A DNA stretch of 16,799 nt, taken from NCBI GenBank assembly GCA_028292565.1, contig JAQGMD010000381.1:1-16799 (forward strand). The letters are read 5' to 3'. Both the position numbers and the translations under genes were made by a program. Positions 15,587 through 16,799 of this stretch are shown in pieces (within the stretch, counting starts at the first letter, position 1; each line of letters opens with the position of its first letter). Source of the stretch: Burkholderia sp. (lineage in GTDB: Bacteria; Pseudomonadota; Gammaproteobacteria; Burkholderiales; Burkholderiaceae). The notes beneath the pieces are model-generated. The model searched no databases. It was not told the DNA's origin and saw nothing but the letters and a program-made list of their open reading frames with translations.

Positions 15587-16799
15587 ATGCATCCTCTCCT
15601 GCAGGATGGTCGATCTTGATGGGCGTCGCATAGACGAATTCCTTGAACGGCGCGACGCCGAGGCGACGTGCCGTATCGATGAAGCGCTCGTCTTCGAAGC
15701 GTTCACGCACGTAGACCTTCAGCAGGCGGTCGATCACTTCCGGCATCTGGTGAGCCGAGAACGAAGGGCCGATGATCTTGCCGATGCTGGACTCATTGCC
15801 CTGTGCACCGCCGATCGATACCTGGTACCACTCGCTGCCGTCCTTGTCGACGCCGAGGATGCCGATGTGGCCGACATGGTGGTGGCCGCATGAGTTGATG
15901 CAACCGGAAATGTTCAGCTCGATTTCGCCGATGTCGTGCTGGAAGTCGAGGTTGTCGAAACGTTCTGCAATGTCGGCTGCAATCGGGAGCGACTTCGCAT
16001 TTGCGAGCGAGCAGAAGTCACCGCCCGGGCAGCAGATGATGTCGGTCAGGAGACCGATGTTCGGCGTGGCCAGGCCTTTGGCCTTGAGCTTGCCCCAGAC
16101 CTCGAACAGGTCCGACTGCTTGACGTCGGCCAGCACCAGGTTCTGCTCGTGCGTCACGCGCAGTTCGCCGAAGCTGTAGCGGTCGGCCAGGTCGGCCACG
16201 AAGTCCATCTGCTCGGCAGTGGCGTCGCCCGGCGGCACGCCGGTTTTCTTGAGCGACGCGACGACGGCGGCGTAGCCCGGCACCTTGTGGGCCTTGACGT
16301 TGCGCTTGAGCCAGTTGGCGAAGGCCTTGTTGTCGGCGTGCGCGGCCAGCGGGTCGATCGCGGGCAGGGTTTCGTAGCCATGCGGCTGGAAGTAGGCGGC
16401 GACGCGGTCGAACTCTTCCTGGGTCAGGGTTTCCGGACCGTCCTTCAGGTCGGTCCATTCTTCTTCGACCTGGCGCTTGAATTCCTCGAGGCCCACGGCT
16501 TTCAGCAGGATCTTGATGCGGGCCTTGTACTTGTTGTCGCGGCGGCCGTGCAGGTTGTACACGCGCATCACGGCTTCGGTGTAGGTCAGCAGGTGCTGCC
16601 ACGGCAGGAAGTCGCGGATCACGCTGCCGAGGATCGGGGTGCGGCCCATGCCGCCGCCGGCCATGAACTTGAAGCCGACTTCGCCGGCTTCGTTGCGCAC
16701 CAGGGTCAGGCCGATGTCGTGCACCGCGATCGCGGCGCGGTCTTCGACCGAGCCGTTGACCGCCACCTTGAACTTGCGCGGCAGGGCGATGAACTCGGG
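15579..16799 (-). CDS. cysI: Sulfite reductase hemoprotein (nitrite/sulfite reductase family), C-terminal part
   Basis: The gene enters from the right edge; 406 residues up to the stop are visible, out of about 560 expected. It is the siroheme and [4Fe-4S] subunit that reduces sulfite to sulfide with six electrons. The ligand cysteines are CPGGDFC (Cys-x5-Cys) and GCINSCGHHHVGHIG (Cys-x3-Cys). The first ferredoxin-like half is represented by PRKFKVAVNGSVEDRAAIAVHDIGL at the edge and MGRTPILGSVIRDFLP. An internal GTG at 16766 is not a start, since the reading frame is open through the edge. Related NirA/NirB-type nitrite reductases share this fold, but the cys neighbours indicate sulfite. No separate CysJ flavoprotein is visible. 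Confidence 0.93.
   Translation of the reverse strand, partial: PEFIALPRKFKVAVNGSVEDRAAIAVHDIGLTLVRNEAGEVGFKFMAGGGMGRTPILGSVIRDFLPWQHLLTYTEAVMRVYNLHGRRDNKYKARIKILLKAVGLEEFKRQVEEEWTDLKDGPETLTQEEFDRVAAYFQPHGYETLPAIDPLAAHADNKAFANWLKRNVKAHKVPGYAAVVASLKKTGVPPGDATAEQMDFVADLADRYSFGELRVTHEQNLVLADVKQSDLFEVWGKLKAKGLATPNIGLLTDIICCPGGDFCSLANAKSLPIAADIAERFDNLDFQHDIGEIELNISGCINSCGHHHVGHIGILGVDKDGSEWYQVSIGGAQGNESSIGKIIGPSFSAHQMPEVIDRLLKVYVRERFEDERFIDTARRLGVAPFKEFVYATPIKIDHPAGEDAYA

Noticed and set aside
1..16799. Mobile elements, CRISPR arrays, tRNA or rRNA genes, phage or defence genes
   Set aside because: Scanning for transposase motifs, regularly spaced direct repeats and clover-leaf patterns found nothing credible. 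Genes are intact housekeeping types with conserved neighbours, apart from cbiX.

Overview
The window looks like a chromosomal segment of a betaproteobacterium, probably Burkholderiales and perhaps Oxalobacteraceae-like. This is inferred from the GC-rich codon use, the gene order cysI-DUF934-cysH-cysD-cysN-SUMT and the protein sequences. No organism was identified by a search. Almost every base belongs to recognisable housekeeping or catabolic genes, and I see no phage, transposon, CRISPR, toxin or defence module.

Layout. (1) 1-5933 is a propionate-catabolism (methylcitrate cycle) locus. The 5' end of the sigma-54 activator gene prpR is on the minus strand, divergent from prpB-prpC-prpD and then prpE on the plus strand. 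The 216-bp divergent gap holds a near-perfect sigma-54 promoter, a one-mismatch IHF-like site and GTTTCA/TGAAAC repeats that could be the PrpR site. A strong intrinsic terminator separates prpD from prpE. (2) 5978-8265, minus strand, is pepA (leucyl aminopeptidase) followed by exonuclease III (xth), with an ATGA overlap. (3) 8524-11169, plus strand, is lptF-lptG (LPS export permeases, ATGA overlap) and then a cbiX-type sirohydrochlorin chelatase gene with an in-frame amber stop at codon 34. The pepA/lptF gap holds a long inverted repeat. (4) 11170-11360 is a convergent gap with two copies of a small hairpin repeat. (5) 11361-16799, minus strand, is an assimilatory sulfate-reduction operon transcribed cysI (partial)-DUF934-cysH-cysD-cysN-SUMT, with overlaps or gaps of at most 8 bp.

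How the genes work together. PrpE activates propionate, PrpC condenses propionyl-CoA with oxaloacetate, PrpD dehydrates 2-methylcitrate and PrpB cleaves methylisocitrate to pyruvate and succinate. PrpR would sense methylcitrate and drive the sigma-54 promoter. In the cys operon CysDN makes APS and CysH reduces it directly. CysH carries the CC...CxxC iron-sulfur motif of APS reductases, which fits the absence of APS kinase from this cluster. CysI reduces sulfite using siroheme, and the SUMT makes the siroheme precursor. The neighbouring CbiX would be the natural iron chelatase, so its amber codon is the most notable oddity here. I found no convincing novel system. The best leads are the interrupted cbiX, the unexplained inverted repeat between pepA and lptF, the terminator inside the prp cluster, and the uncharacterised DUF934 gene embedded in the cys operon.
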